DNA of 64,000 bases from Cecembia lonarensis LW9. Lineage in GTDB: Bacteria; Bacteroidota; Bacteroidia; Cytophagales; Cyclobacteriaceae. Positions 10,544-19,616 of the stretch are shown here, one piece after another. The DNA lies in the NCBI RefSeq assembly GCF_000298295.1, contig NZ_AMGM01000003.1, positions 59,538 to 123,537 of the forward strand, in the 5' to 3' direction. Position 1 is the first letter of the stretch; the number at the start of each line of letters is the position of its first letter. Below the pieces are notes generated by a model. That model worked only from the letters and a program-made list of their open reading frames with translations, ran no database searches and was not told where the DNA came from. The position numbers and the translations under genes were made by a program.

Positions 10544-11086
10544 TTATTTTTCTTCTCTGTCGGCCAAAGTTTTAAGAACACCCGTAATGTTGTTCTGACC
10601 ACTTTGTAACGCAGATACAAGGTTTTTAGCAGGGGACTGAAGCAATCCGATAAGATCGCCAAGCAATTCCTGCTTGGATTTAAGATTAGAAAGTAATTCA
10701 AGATTAGCTTCTCCAACAAATACATCAGTGTCGATGTAAGCACCTTTGAATACTGGTCTTGTTTCTTTCTTGCCTAATTTTTTCCTAAAATCTAGGAGTA
10801 CTTTTGCAGGTAAATTTCCAATTTCTTTGGAAAACATGATACCTGAAAAACCTTTCAAGGTTTGATCAGCGAAGTCTTTGTAATCTCCTTCAAGGTTATC
10901 CAAAGCTTTTGCTATAAGGGTATTTTTGTACACCTTGTATTCCAAACCCTTTTCAAAACATACTCTTCTGAAAGCATTTACCTGAGCCACAGAGAAACCT
11001 GAAGCATCCGTGATATAGAAGTATGGTGTTTCTTTCAACTTCTCGGTAAGACTTTCGATTATTTGTAATTTTTCTTCTCTAGTCAT
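10544..11086 (-). CDS. rplJ: 50S ribosomal protein L10
   Basis: A 180-residue L10 stalk-base protein. The N-terminal 23S-binding region has the family pattern MTREEKLQIIESLTEKL, YFYITDASGFSVAQVNAFR and YKVYKNTLIAKAL, and the C-terminal helix that binds L7/L12 dimers runs from about residue 140. The start lies two bases after the rplA stop, so the two are translationally coupled. L10 autoregulation through its mRNA is known in other bacteria; no leader structure is possible in this short gap, so control is probably further upstream. Confidence 0.99.
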   Translation of the reverse strand: MTREEKLQIIESLTEKLKETPYFYITDASGFSVAQVNAFRRVCFEKGLEYKVYKNTLIAKALDNLEGDYKDFADQTLKGFSGIMFSKEIGNLPAKVLLDFRKKLGKKETRPVFKGAYIDTDVFVGEANLELLSNLKSKQELLGDLIGLLQSPAKNLVSALQSGQNNITGVLKTLADREEK

Positions 11087-11088
11087 GA

Positions 11089-11787
11089 TTAAATACCTTG
11101 AATACTTCCTTTATCTACTTTCACTCCAGGAGACATTGTACTTGATAAGTGTATGCTCTTGAAATATGTACCTTTTGAAGAGGCAGGCTTAAGCTTGGAG
11201 ATTGTATTGATAAGCTCTTTTGCATTTTCCTGAATTTGCTCAGGTGTGAAAGATGCTTTACCAATACCTGCATGAATGATTCCGAATTTATCAACTTTAA
11301 AGTCGATTTTACCGGCTTTCACCTCTTTTACAGCTTTGCCTACTTCTAAAGTAACGGTTCCTGATTTAGGGTTTGGCATCAAACCTCTAGGACCCAATAC
11401 CCTACCTAGTCTACCAACTTTTGCCATTACGTTAGGCATGGTGATAATCACATCAATATCAGTCCATCCACCTTCAATTTTGGCGATATAATCGTCAAGA
11501 CCCACATAATCTGCACCAGCTTCCTTAGCTTCTTCCTCTTTGTCAGGAGTACATAACACCAACACCTTCACGTCCTTACCGGTACCGTGAGGCAGGGCTA
11601 CAACACCTCTGACCATTTGATCAGCTTTCCTAGGATCCACACCCAAACGGACGTCGATATCTACGGAAGCATCAAATTTTACATTGGTGATATCCTTTAT
11701 AATGGAAGAAGCGTCTTCTAGGGAGTACTGCAGGCTTGGGTCGTACTTAGAAAGAGCTTCTTTTTGCTTTTTTGTTAACTTAGCCAT
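11089..11787 (-). CDS. rplA: 50S ribosomal protein L1
   Basis: L1, 232 residues from [12 protein letters not shown]. The frame is open to an ATG at 11859, but that would extend across the end of rplK and add 24 residues foreign to L1, so the ATG at 11787 is used; it leaves a 10-bp gap after rplK. Family segments visible are [27 protein letters not shown], and the signature [25 protein letters not shown]. The protein binds the L1 stalk of 23S rRNA and helps release deacylated tRNA. Confidence 0.98.
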   Translation of the reverse strand: MAKLTKKQKEALSKYDPSLQYSLEDASSIIKDITNVKFDASVDIDVRLGVDPRKADQMVRGVVALPHGTGKDVKVLVLCTPDKEEEAKEAGADYVGLDDYIAKIEGGWTDIDVIITMPNVMAKVGRLGRVLGPRGLMPNPKSGTVTLEVGKAVKEVKAGKIDFKVDKFGIIHAGIGKASFTPEQIQENAKELINTISKLKPASSKGTYFKSIHLSSTMSPGVKVDKGSIQGI

Positions 11788-11797
11788 AGTATTATTT

Positions 11798-12241
11798 TTA
11801 TTCCTCCCAAGGAGCTTTACCAGAAACTGTGATACCCATACTTCTAGCAGTACCTGCAATCATTTTCATGGCAGATTCTACTTTGAAAGCGTTTAAGTCA
11901 GGCATTTTAACCTGAGCAATTTCTTTTACCTGATCCCAGGTAACAGAACCTACTTTTTTCCTATTTGGCTCTGAAGATCCACTTTTCACTTTTGCTGCTT
12001 CCAACAACATGATAGCTGCAGGAGGCGTTTTAACAACAAATTCAAAGCTTTTGTCAGAGAAAATAGTAATCAAAACAGGTAATACCTGTCCCATTTTTTC
12101 TTGGGTACGGGCATTAAACTGCTTACAGAACTCCATGATGTTCAAACCCTTGGAACCAAGAGCAGGACCAACCGGAGGCGATGGATTTGCCTGGCCACCT
12201 TTCACTTGTAATTTCAAATACCCAGTGATTTCCTTAGCCAT
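11798..12241 (-). CDS. rplK: 50S ribosomal protein L11
   Basis: A 147-residue L11. The N-terminal domain has [19 protein letters not shown], the proline-rich region of the GTPase-associated centre where thiostrepton-type drugs bind. The C-terminal 23S-binding domain follows, with [19 protein letters not shown] and a terminal [12 protein letters not shown]. It is three bases downstream of nusG and upstream of rplA, the standard order. Confidence 0.99.
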   Translation of the reverse strand: MAKEITGYLKLQVKGGQANPSPPVGPALGSKGLNIMEFCKQFNARTQEKMGQVLPVLITIFSDKSFEFVVKTPPAAIMLLEAAKVKSGSSEPNRKKVGSVTWDQVKEIAQVKMPDLNAFKVESAMKMIAGTARSMGITVSGKAPWEE

Positions 12242-12244
12242 TTC

Positions 12245-12802
12245 TTAATCTTGTTTTTCTACTTGTATAAAGTTTAATTCGACAGGTGTATTTCGACCAA
12301 AGATTTTGACCATAACGTTCAATTTCTTTTTATCTTCAAACACCTCTTCTATTGTTCCCGAGAAACCACTGAAAGGTCCGTCCATTACTTTAACGGTCTC
12401 TCCGACTATAAATGGTGTATCCAATTTCTCCGCAAACTCATCAATCTCCTCAACACGACCTAAAATCCTGTTGACTTCTGATTGTCGTAATGGCTCAGGG
12501 GTTTTGGAAGCTCCCCCTTGGTTTGAACCTAAGAAACCGATAACACCCGGGATACTCGTAATCACATGATTGGCCTCACCATGGCTCAAATCCGCATTGA
12601 TCAAAACATAGCCTGGGAAAAAATTTCTTTCCCTTACCCTCTTTTTGCCATTGCGCATTTCGTAAACTTTCTCGGACGGTATCAACACCTCAGGAATAAA
12701 CTCCTGAAGCTTCGCACGGACAATTTCATTATCCAAGTAAGACTTGGCTTTTTTCTCTTGTCCAGCTACCACCCTAAGTACGTACCACTTATGTTCAGCC
12801 AT
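12245..12802 (-). CDS. nusG: Transcription termination/antitermination protein NusG
   Basis: A 185-residue NusG. The NGN domain starts with [19 protein letters not shown] and contains [14 protein letters not shown] and the [19 protein letters not shown] region. The C-terminal KOW domain contains [19 protein letters not shown], which contacts Rho or ribosomal protein S10. NusG binds RNA polymerase and links transcription to translation. It is in the secE-nusG-rplKAJL order usual in bacteria. Confidence 0.98.
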   Translation of the reverse strand: MAEHKWYVLRVVAGQEKKAKSYLDNEIVRAKLQEFIPEVLIPSEKVYEMRNGKKRVRERNFFPGYVLINADLSHGEANHVITSIPGVIGFLGSNQGGASKTPEPLRQSEVNRILGRVEEIDEFAEKLDTPFIVGETVKVMDGPFSGFSGTIEEVFEDKKKLNVMVKIFGRNTPVELNFIQVEKQD

Positions 12803-12822
12803 CAGTAATTATTAATCTTCGA

Positions 12823-13011
12823 TTAGAATAAATCGTAAAACCATTTCATCAGGTTCTCGAATCCAAGGTCAATCAGGCCTATAACTAACGCAAAAATCAA
12901 TGAAGCGACAATTACCAAAACGGCACTATTTTGAAGAAATGAATAAGTAGGCCATGTGACCTTGTTCTTCATTTCATCAATGGATTCGATGACAAAACTT
13001 TTTATATTCAT
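12823..13011 (-). CDS. secE: Preprotein translocase subunit SecE
   Basis: A 62-residue single-span SecE of the short bacterial type. An amphipathic N-terminal helix ends in KNKVTWPTYSFLQNSAVL, the family motif, followed by one membrane segment at about residues 30-50 (VLVIVASLIFALVIGLIDLGF). It clamps SecY in the translocase. It sits between tRNA-Trp and nusG, as in most Bacteroidota. Confidence 0.96.
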   Translation of the reverse strand: MNIKSFVIESIDEMKNKVTWPTYSFLQNSAVLVIVASLIFALVIGLIDLGFENLMKWFYDLF

Positions 13012-13029
13012 GGTTTACATCATTAATTG

Positions 13030-13100
13030 CACGGGCAGAGAGATTCGAACTCCCATCAACGGTTTTGGAGACCGCTATTCTACCATTGAACTATGCCCGT
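13030..13100 (-). tRNA. trnW: tRNA-Trp (anticodon CCA)
   Basis: A cloverleaf is visible: acceptor ACGGGCA/TGCCCGT, anticodon loop CTCCAAA reading CCA, T loop GTTCGAATC, and discriminator G. The 3' CCA is not encoded. It lies between tuf and secE on the same strand. Confidence 0.97.
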
Positions 13101-13154
13101 AGATATTTTGGTTCCCAAAAGGAACGCAAAGGTAGTTAGAACTGGAATAAGAAA

Positions 13155-13191
13155 CAAATGCGATCCCAAAAATTCTTCAGGATCGCATTTG
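13155..13191 (-). terminator. Hairpin downstream of tuf
   Basis: CAAATGCGATCC pairs with GGATCGCATTTG on the minus strand around a 13-base loop, starting 22 bp after the tuf stop, followed by TTTC. It probably acts as a partial terminator, since tRNA-Trp and secE-nusG continue downstream on the same strand. Confidence 0.7.
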
Positions 13192-13212
13192 ATTTTATAT
13201 CAATCTCGATGA

Positions 13213-14400
13213 TTAGTCAAGAATTTCAGTCACCTGACCAGCACCTACAGTTCTACCACCTTCACGGATCGCAAAACGTAGACCTTTTTCCAAAGCAACT
13301 GCATTCAACAAATTCACCTCAATAGTAACGTTGTCACCTGGCATAACCATTTCCACGTTCTCAGGAAGCTTGATTTCACCGGTTACGTCAGTAGTTCTCA
13401 AATAGAACTGAGGACGGTACTTGTTGAAGAATGGAGTATGACGTCCACCTTCTTCTTTTGAAAGAACGTAAACTTCAGCCTTGAATAGAGCGTGAGGAGT
13501 TACAGAACCAGGCTTACAGATAATCATACCTCTCCTGATCTGAGACTTCTCAATACCTCTCAACAACAAACCTACGTTATCACCTGCTTCACCTCTGTCA
13601 AGGATCTTACGGAACATTTCCACACCAGTAACAGTAGACTTCAAGCCCTGAGCACCCATACCAATAATATCTACAGGGTCACCAGAGTTGATCACACCTC
13701 TTTCAATTCTACCGGTTGCTACAGTACCACGGCCAGTGATAGAGAATACGTCTTCTACAGGCATCAAGAAATCTTTGTCGATCAGACGCTCAGGAAGTGG
13801 GATATGCTCATCAACTGCATTCATCAATTCCATTACTGTATCCTCCCACTTAGCTTCACCATTAAGTGCACCAAGGGCAGATCCTGCAATTACTGGAATG
13901 TTGTCTCCGTCAAAGTCGTAGAAAGAAAGCAATTCTCTTACTTCCATCTCCACAAGCTCAAGAAGCTCAGGGTCATCTACCATGTCCACTTTGTTCAAGA
14001 ATACAACAAGAGCAGGTACACCTACCTGACGGGCAAGAAGGATGTGTTCTCTTGTCTGTGGCATTGGGCCATCAGTAGCTGCTACCACAAGGATAGCGCC
14101 ATCCATTTGTGCAGCACCGGTAACCATGTTCTTAACGTAATCAGCGTGACCAGGACAGTCTACGTGAGCGTAGTGCCTTTTTTCAGTTTGATATTCTACG
14201 TGAGAAGTGTTGATGGTGATACCTCTTTCTTTTTCTTCTGGAGCGTTGTCGATAGAAGAGAAATCTCTTAATTCAGAAAGACCTTTTTTGGCCAATACTG
14301 TTGTAATGGCAGCAGTCAAAGTTGTCTTTCCATGGTCTACGTGACCAATCGTACCGATGTTAACGTGCGGTTTGGAACGGTCAAAGGTTGCTTTTGCCAT
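13213..14400 (-). CDS. tuf: Elongation factor Tu
   Basis: EF-Tu, 395 residues. GTPase motifs are complete: G1 GHVDHGKT near residue 18, G3 DCPGH near residue 80, G4 NKVD near residue 135. Domains 2 and 3 follow with [13 protein letters not shown] and the C-terminal [16 protein letters not shown]. It delivers aminoacyl-tRNA to the ribosome. The gene lies directly behind three tRNA genes and is followed by a hairpin and tRNA-Trp, the classic tRNA-tufB arrangement. Confidence 0.99.
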   Translation of the reverse strand: MAKATFDRSKPHVNIGTIGHVDHGKTTLTAAITTVLAKKGLSELRDFSSIDNAPEEKERGITINTSHVEYQTEKRHYAHVDCPGHADYVKNMVTGAAQMDGAILVVAATDGPMPQTREHILLARQVGVPALVVFLNKVDMVDDPELLELVEMEVRELLSFYDFDGDNIPVIAGSALGALNGEAKWEDTVMELMNAVDEHIPLPERLIDKDFLMPVEDVFSITGRGTVATGRIERGVINSGDPVDIIGMGAQGLKSTVTGVEMFRKILDRGEAGDNVGLLLRGIEKSQIRRGMIICKPGSVTPHALFKAEVYVLSKEEGGRHTPFFNKYRPQFYLRTTDVTGEIKLPENVEMVMPGDNVTIEVNLLNAVALEKGLRFAIREGGRTVGAGQVTEILD

Positions 14401-14460
14401 GCGTGAAAATCCTCTGTTTTAGTTAAAGATATGAATTAGTTAAATTTTTCAATGTTTCAG

Positions 14461-14532
14461 AGCCAACGACGGGATTTGAACCCGTGACCCCTTCCTTACC
14501 AAGGAAGTACTCTACCCCTGAGCTACGTCGGC
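14461..14532 (-). tRNA. trnT: tRNA-Thr (anticodon GGT)
   Basis: Acceptor GCCGACG pairs with CGTTGGC with one G-T wobble. The D stem is GCTC, the anticodon loop TTGGTAA reads GGT, and the T loop is GTTCAAATC. CCA is not encoded. It is the last tRNA before tuf. Confidence 0.97.
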
Positions 14533-14563
14533 TGATAACACTAATATGCTATAAAAAGCATAG

Positions 14564-14636
14564 AGCGGGAGACGAGGCTCGAACCCGCGACCTGCAGCTT
14601 GGAAGGCTGCCGCTCTACCAACTGAGCTACTCCCGC
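14564..14636 (-). tRNA. trnG: tRNA-Gly (anticodon TCC)
   Basis: Acceptor GCGGGAG/CTCCCGC, D stem GCTC, anticodon loop CTTCCAA reading TCC, and T loop GTTCGAGCC. CCA is not encoded. It lies between tRNA-Tyr and tRNA-Thr. Confidence 0.97.
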
Positions 14637-14678
14637 TTATATTACGCTTTGATCTTTTTCAAGATCATTTTAATTTAG

Positions 14679-14761
14679 TGGGGGAAACAGGATTCGAACC
14701 TGTGAAGACATAAGTCAACGGATTTACAGTCCGTCCCAGTTGGCCGCTTTGGTATTCCCCC
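14679..14761 (-). tRNA. trnY: tRNA-Tyr (anticodon GTA)
   Basis: A class II tRNA of 83 bases: acceptor GGGGGAA/TTCCCCC, anticodon loop CTGTAAA reading GTA, and the long variable arm expected for tRNA-Tyr. The discriminator is A and CCA is not encoded. It is the first transcribed gene of the tRNA-tuf-rpo unit. Confidence 0.97.
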
Positions 14762-14819
14762 AACTGAATTTTTTTAAGATTTTTAACCTTACAAAGGTTT
14801 TTGTACTCTTAACGGATGG

Positions 14820-14851
14820 CAAAATTATACCCTTTTCCTAAACATTCAAAA
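14820..14851 (-). promoter_or_regulatory. Bacteroidota promoter of the tRNA-tuf-rpo unit
   Basis: On the minus strand the -7 box TAATTTTG (14827-14820) matches TAnnTTTG fully, and the -33 box TTTTG (14851-14847) stands exactly 19 bases upstream. Predicted transcription starts near 14813, about 50 bases before tRNA-Tyr. No other gene intervenes, so this should drive the three tRNAs, tuf and probably much of the downstream unit. Confidence 0.8.
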
Positions 14852-14914
14852 TATTGTCAAAAATTTTCAAAGTATTTTTTACCAGCATCTATTAATCCGA
14901 TTAGAATCAAGGAA

Positions 14915-17521
14915 TTAATTTTCTTCTGTGTAAGATGAGATGAAAAATTCCATGTAACGCTTTGCCATTTCATCGGTTTCTTGATTCCAGATTTCTTTTG
15001 CCTTTTCCAAAACCGAGGAATCATCAATAAAAGCAAAAAGCCCAATAAATGCTGCAATCCTTATATAGTTAGCCCTATGAGCTCCAGCGAGTGTCTGTAG
15101 CTGTTCTATGGCCTTTGGCGCACCCTCCTGAGGCAATTTGGCGAAATAATCTCCATAGTACCCCAAATAGTAATACAAAGCCTGCCCGGTTAAAACATCA
15201 AGCTTTTCATGAAACCATTCTCCCTTTCCGGAAATTTCCTCTGATAAATAGTAATCTGCCAATGCGACAACCATTCGTATATTTTTTTCAGATTCATACC
15301 TGGCAGCAATCTCATCTCGATTGGAATTACTCTCTTCTTCCAAATAAGCACTCAATGCTGCACCAGCCACGTAATAGGAAGGATGGTTCATCCAACGCAT
15401 GAAAGCCGGCGCATACTTTTCCCCATCGATCAATGAAAGGAGTTCTATGGCTCCTAGCCTTACCGTATGCCTTGGATCATTATCGGCCATTTCATAGAGT
15501 CTGTCTTCCAGCCGCTCTATGGCCATTAGCCACTCTGGATGCTGTGATATTTTCATAATAACCAGTTCGCGGATGGCCCAAAACTCATCATCAAGCCCTT
15601 TACCTATCAAAGCAGCCACATCCATATCCTCAGCATAATAAGTAGCTAGGCTGTCCAAGGCCTCATACCGGGCTACACCCAATTGTGAACTTCTGTATTG
15701 ATGTATAAAATGCTCCTTCCCTCTGTAGGAACGCTTTTCTGCCAATATTTCTTTGGCCTCATCTACCAATAAGGTATTGACCGGAACTTCATTTTGGATA
15801 GCAAACTGCTGCCAAGCTTTATCAAGGACCAATTCCTTTTCATAGCGCTGACCTTGATGATACCAGCTGACTTTGAATGGTATTCTGTAAAGTGGGGTAT
15901 TCGTGAAATCTTGTTGCTGGGCCACCGTCAATAATAGGTTTTCAGGTTGGCTGTAATCTACTTCATACGCTAAGATGGGATGACCTGAAGCCAAAAACCA
16001 TTGATTGAAGTACCAATTCATGTCCATCCCTGTTACTTCCTCAAAAGCCAGCCTCAAATCGTGAACTTCTACGGCACTGAAAGCATGCTTTTCCAAATAA
16101 TGTTTCAAGGAAGCGAAAAAAGCATCCTCACCCAAATGCCTTCTCAACATATGTAATATTCTTCCCCCTTTAGCATAAGAATGACTGTCAAACATATCCT
16201 CTCCATCCTCATGATAAAATCGCACCAAGTCCACCTGCTTTTCCCGTGACTCATCAAAGTATTGTTCCATTTCTGCCACCTGATGCATATCAGCATCATC
16301 CCTACCCTTTTTGTATTCGTACCAAAGGTATTCTGCATAATTGCCAAAGGCTTCATTTAAGGTGAGGTTAGCCCAGGACTCATTGGTTACATAGTTACCA
16401 AACCATTGATGAAATAATTCATGAGCGATGATACCATCCCATTCGGAATCAATCGCCTCTCTGGCTGTCAGGTTAAGTTCCTCCATAAAAATAGAAATGG
16501 TGGTGTTTTCCATGGCGCCGGATACAAAATCCCTCACAACGACTTGATCATATCGCTGCCATGGATAGCGTACCCCTAAAAGCTCGGAAAAAAAACCGAT
16601 CATCTCCGAAGTATGGGCAAACACCTTTTTGGCGCCCTCCTCAAATTCCTTTTCCACATAATAATTGACTTGCATCCCTTCCCACTCATCCTGTATTTCC
16701 ACAAAATCCCCAATCACTACAGCGGCCAAATATGGAGCATGGGGCAAATCCATCAACCAGTGATCTGTTCGGGTACCATCTCCATTGTCTTTACTGGACT
16801 GCAACAAACCATTGCTCAGCGTGCGGTAATCAGCATCCACTGTAAGCCTAATCTCTTGGGTTCCCCGTTCATTGGGTGTATCAATGGTGGGAAACCACTT
16901 GGAATTGTGTTCTGTTTCTCCCTGTGTCCATATTTGGGTAGGTTTATTGGGTTCTTCCCCTCTGGCATTGATAAAATAAAGGCCTTTGGTATCTGTTATT
17001 GCTCTGCTTCCTCCTCCGGCTTTCTCATTTGGCATAGCCGTATATTTGATCCTTACTTTGAGGGTGTCTTCACGGGTGAAGGATTTTGGAAGATAGGAGG
17101 TCAACTTTCTGCCATTATACCTAAAGTTAAGGGCCTGCTCACCATCATCCGTCAATAAAGCATAATGATGCACTTCAAAATCTTTGGCATCAAGCACCAG
17201 TTCATTTTGTGGAAAAAAGTATGGCTTCAGCGTCAGTTCTGCCGTTCCCAGCACCCATTCATTTTCATAATCAAAACTCAGATCCAAAGCCGTGTGCAAC
17301 AAATCGAAATCTCTTTGCCTGCTGGCCTGATAGCCTTCAATTTTGTCTTCGAGGAGTCGGATCAATTCAGTCCGTTCAGGTCCACTTGCCACTGCAGTGT
17401 CCAGTTCAAAGAAAGGTTCTTCTACCTCTTCCTGATCAACCAACATGGTTTTAGAGGTTTGGCAGGACCAAAAAACAAATGCTGTCAACACCAAAATTAG
17501 ATACGACTTGCAGTCTTTCAT
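14915..17521 (-). CDS. M1 family aminopeptidase lipoprotein
   Basis: An 868-residue zinc aminopeptidase of family M1. The N-terminus is a lipoprotein signal ending FVFWSC with the lipidated Cys near residue 20, so it is an envelope enzyme. The substrate-binding motif GAMEN is near residue 335, the zinc motif HELFHQW near residue 366, and the second-shell glutamate lies in LTLNEAFGNYAEY. The last 250 residues are helical repeats (HEAT-like), seen in peptidases that trim peptide N-termini. It is divergent from the biotin carrier gene with 50 bp between. Substrate range is not evident from sequence. Confidence 0.93.
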   Translation of the reverse strand: MKDCKSYLILVLTAFVFWSCQTSKTMLVDQEEVEEPFFELDTAVASGPERTELIRLLEDKIEGYQASRQRDFDLLHTALDLSFDYENEWVLGTAELTLKPYFFPQNELVLDAKDFEVHHYALLTDDGEQALNFRYNGRKLTSYLPKSFTREDTLKVRIKYTAMPNEKAGGGSRAITDTKGLYFINARGEEPNKPTQIWTQGETEHNSKWFPTIDTPNERGTQEIRLTVDADYRTLSNGLLQSSKDNGDGTRTDHWLMDLPHAPYLAAVVIGDFVEIQDEWEGMQVNYYVEKEFEEGAKKVFAHTSEMIGFFSELLGVRYPWQRYDQVVVRDFVSGAMENTTISIFMEELNLTAREAIDSEWDGIIAHELFHQWFGNYVTNESWANLTLNEAFGNYAEYLWYEYKKGRDDADMHQVAEMEQYFDESREKQVDLVRFYHEDGEDMFDSHSYAKGGRILHMLRRHLGEDAFFASLKHYLEKHAFSAVEVHDLRLAFEEVTGMDMNWYFNQWFLASGHPILAYEVDYSQPENLLLTVAQQQDFTNTPLYRIPFKVSWYHQGQRYEKELVLDKAWQQFAIQNEVPVNTLLVDEAKEILAEKRSYRGKEHFIHQYRSSQLGVARYEALDSLATYYAEDMDVAALIGKGLDDEFWAIRELVIMKISQHPEWLMAIERLEDRLYEMADNDPRHTVRLGAIELLSLIDGEKYAPAFMRWMNHPSYYVAGAALSAYLEEESNSNRDEIAARYESEKNIRMVVALADYYLSEEISGKGEWFHEKLDVLTGQALYYYLGYYGDYFAKLPQEGAPKAIEQLQTLAGAHRANYIRIAAFIGLFAFIDDSSVLEKAKEIWNQETDEMAKRYMEFFISSYTEEN

Positions 17522-17571
17522 GAAAATGGTTTTTAAATATTTATCCTATATCTTAGCGCAAAATAATAGAA

Positions 17572-18066
17572 ATGTATTCAGCAAGCATTAAAAATTCCGT
17601 ATTTGAGGTAGAAAAGTCCAAGGAGTATTTTCTTGTCAACGGCAATATACTGGACTGGACCATTTCCAAAGTGCGCGACAGGCACTTTCTGGTAATCTAT
17701 AAAGAACAGTCTTACAACCTGGAAGTAGTAGAAGTGGATACCCAGACCAAAATGGTCAAACTCAAATTAAACAACAAGCCCTGCGATATTCAGTTGAAGG
17801 ACAAATTTGATCTCCTGCTGGAAAAACTTGGCATGAATAACCTGCAGCATCAAGCTGCCAAAGATATCAAAGCCCCTATGCCGGGACTGATATATGACAT
17901 CAAAGTTTCAGAGGGTCAGGAAGTGAAAAAGGGAGATCCTGTACTTATTCTGGAAGCCATGAAAATGGAAAATATCCTGAAATCACCTGGGGATGGTACA
18001 ATCAAAAGCATCAAAGTTAAGAAAGGGGACAGTGTGGAAAAAAATCAGGTATTGATCCAATTTTAA
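17572..18066 (+). CDS. Biotin carboxyl carrier protein of an acyl-CoA carboxylase/decarboxylase
   Basis: A 164-residue protein with a biotinyl domain in its second half: APMPGLIYDIKVSEGQEVKKGD, then EAMKMEN with the biotin-accepting lysine at residue 131, then DGTIKSIKVKKGDSV. The N-terminal 95 residues resemble the linker part of propionyl-CoA carboxylase biotin subunits. It is more like carriers of acyl-CoA carboxylases or decarboxylases than AccB of fatty acid synthesis. No carboxylase gene lies nearby, so the partner must be elsewhere. pyrH follows after 102 bp with its own promoter. Confidence 0.88.
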   Translation: MYSASIKNSVFEVEKSKEYFLVNGNILDWTISKVRDRHFLVIYKEQSYNLEVVEVDTQTKMVKLKLNNKPCDIQLKDKFDLLLEKLGMNNLQHQAAKDIKAPMPGLIYDIKVSEGQEVKKGDPVLILEAMKMENILKSPGDGTIKSIKVKKGDSVEKNQVLIQF

Positions 18067-18100
18067 ATAGGCACAGTTTCAGAATTCTTAAGGAAGGCCT

Positions 18101-18108
18101 TATATTTG
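18101..18108 (+). promoter_or_regulatory. -7 box upstream of pyrH
   Basis: TATATTTG matches TAnnTTTG fully and lies about 60 bp before the pyrH ATG. A TTTC about 20 bases upstream (18077-18080) is only a partial -33 element. It would start a pyrH-frr transcript near 18115. Confidence 0.5.
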
Positions 18109-18168
18109 GCGGATTTATAAAACAGAAAAAAAGAAATAGAATACCTTTTTCTTAGACCAACATCAATA

Positions 18169-18879
18169 ATGAAATATAACAGAATATTGTTGAAATTGAG
18201 TGGCGAAGCTTTGATGGGAGAAAAAAACTACGGGATAGACTCCAACAGGCTGGAACAATACGCTCAGGAAATCAAAAAAGTAAAGGATCTTGGTGTAGAG
18301 GTTGCCATCGTCATTGGAGGAGGCAATATTTTTAGGGGTGTTCAGGCCGAAAAGACTGGAATAGACCGGGTACAGGGAGATTATATGGGCATGTTGGCCA
18401 CCTTGATCAATGCCATGGCCTTGCAAAGTGCCTTAGAACAAAATGGGATGTTTACCCGTCTGATGTCAGGTATAAAAGTAGAAAGTGTCTGTGAACCTTT
18501 TATCAGAAGGCGTGCCATCAGGCACCTGGAAAAAGGCAGAATTGTGATATTTGGTGCGGGAATAGGCAACCCCTATTTTACCACCGATTCCACAGCCAGT
18601 CTTAGGGCCATTGAAATTGAAGCAGATGTGGTATTGAAGGGCACCAGAGTAGATGGCGTCTACACTGCTGACCCGGAAAAAGATAAAAATGCCACAAGAT
18701 ACAATGTGCTGTCTTTTCAGGAAGCCTATGAAAAAAACCTCAACATCATGGACATGACGGCGTTCACCCTATGTCAGGAAAACCATCTGCCCATTGTGGT
18801 GTTTGACATGAACAAGCCTGGCAACCTTCAAAAGATTGTTGCAGGTGAAGACATTGGAACCTTAATTACTTCAAAATAA
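18169..18879 (+). CDS. pyrH: UMP kinase
   Basis: A 236-residue UMP kinase of the amino acid kinase fold. It starts [13 protein letters not shown] (phosphate-binding lysine), has [34 protein letters not shown], and the nucleotide-binding segment [17 protein letters not shown]. It converts UMP to UDP in pyrimidine synthesis. frr follows after 11 bp, a pairing found in most bacteria. Confidence 0.98.
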   Translation: MKYNRILLKLSGEALMGEKNYGIDSNRLEQYAQEIKKVKDLGVEVAIVIGGGNIFRGVQAEKTGIDRVQGDYMGMLATLINAMALQSALEQNGMFTRLMSGIKVESVCEPFIRRRAIRHLEKGRIVIFGAGIGNPYFTTDSTASLRAIEIEADVVLKGTRVDGVYTADPEKDKNATRYNVLSFQEAYEKNLNIMDMTAFTLCQENHLPIVVFDMNKPGNLQKIVAGEDIGTLITSK

Positions 18880-18890
18880 TCCAGAAACAC

Positions 18891-19451
18891 ATGGAAGAGA
18901 TTCAATTATACCTGGACGAAGCCAAAGAGATGATGCAAAAGGCGGTAGACCATACCGCAGCAGAATTGGTAAAAATCAGAGCGGGAAAAGCCATGCCCAA
19001 CTTATTGGATGGGATCATGGTGACCTACTATGGAGCCGCCACACCACTGCAGCAGGTAGCTTCGGTGACGACACCTGACGCCAGAACTTTGGCGATCAAA
19101 CCTTGGGAAAGAACACTTATCAGTGAAATAGAGCGATCCATCATCAACTCTGATTTGGGTCTTGCTCCTCAAAACAATGGAGAAGTGATCATTTTGACGA
19201 TTCCCCCTTTGACGGAAGAAAGAAGGAAATTATTGGTGAAACAAGCCAAGCAGGAAACTGAAAATGGCAAAATATCTATCCGGACAATTAGAAAGGACAC
19301 CAATGAATCATTAAGAAAGTTGCAAAAGGACGGTGCTCCGGAAGATGAAGTGAAGCGAGCCGAAGATACCGTTCAAAAACTTACTGATAAATTTTCTACC
19401 AAAATTGATGAACTATTGGCCAAGAAAGAGGCTGAAATCATGACAATATAG
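18891..19451 (+). CDS. frr: Ribosome recycling factor
   Basis: A 186-residue RRF: long helical domain I plus domain II with GIMVTYYGAATPLQQVASV and DARTLAIKPWERTLISEIERSI, then LTEERRKLLVKQAKQ. It splits post-termination ribosomes together with EF-G. It is co-transcribed with pyrH and followed by an intrinsic terminator. Confidence 0.98.
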   Translation: MEEIQLYLDEAKEMMQKAVDHTAAELVKIRAGKAMPNLLDGIMVTYYGAATPLQQVASVTTPDARTLAIKPWERTLISEIERSIINSDLGLAPQNNGEVIILTIPPLTEERRKLLVKQAKQETENGKISIRTIRKDTNESLRKLQKDGAPEDEVKRAEDTVQKLTDKFSTKIDELLAKKEAEIMTI

Positions 19452-19487
19452 TTAGGGAGTTACTTTTCCAAATCGCTAAAAATCATC

Positions 19488-19515
19488 AAGCCAGCCAAAA
19501 AAGCTGGCTTTTTTG
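19488..19515 (+). terminator. Intrinsic terminator after frr
   Basis: AAGCCAGC pairs with GCTGGCTT around an A-rich loop and is followed directly by a T-run. It lies 37 bp after the frr stop codon. Confidence 0.9.
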
Positions 19516-19616
19516 TTCGCCAAAACCTGAGGGCAGGAGTAATTTGAAAACCAAAAACATTTAGAGCACAGCATTCAGGCAAAAATACTGCTTGCTTAAA
19601 CTTCCGTATTTTTTCC

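Noticed and set aside
13492..14271. 259-codon plus-strand frame opposite tuf
   Set aside because: It is a shadow of EF-Tu codon usage; the protein is rich in rare-looking residue patterns and has no motif.
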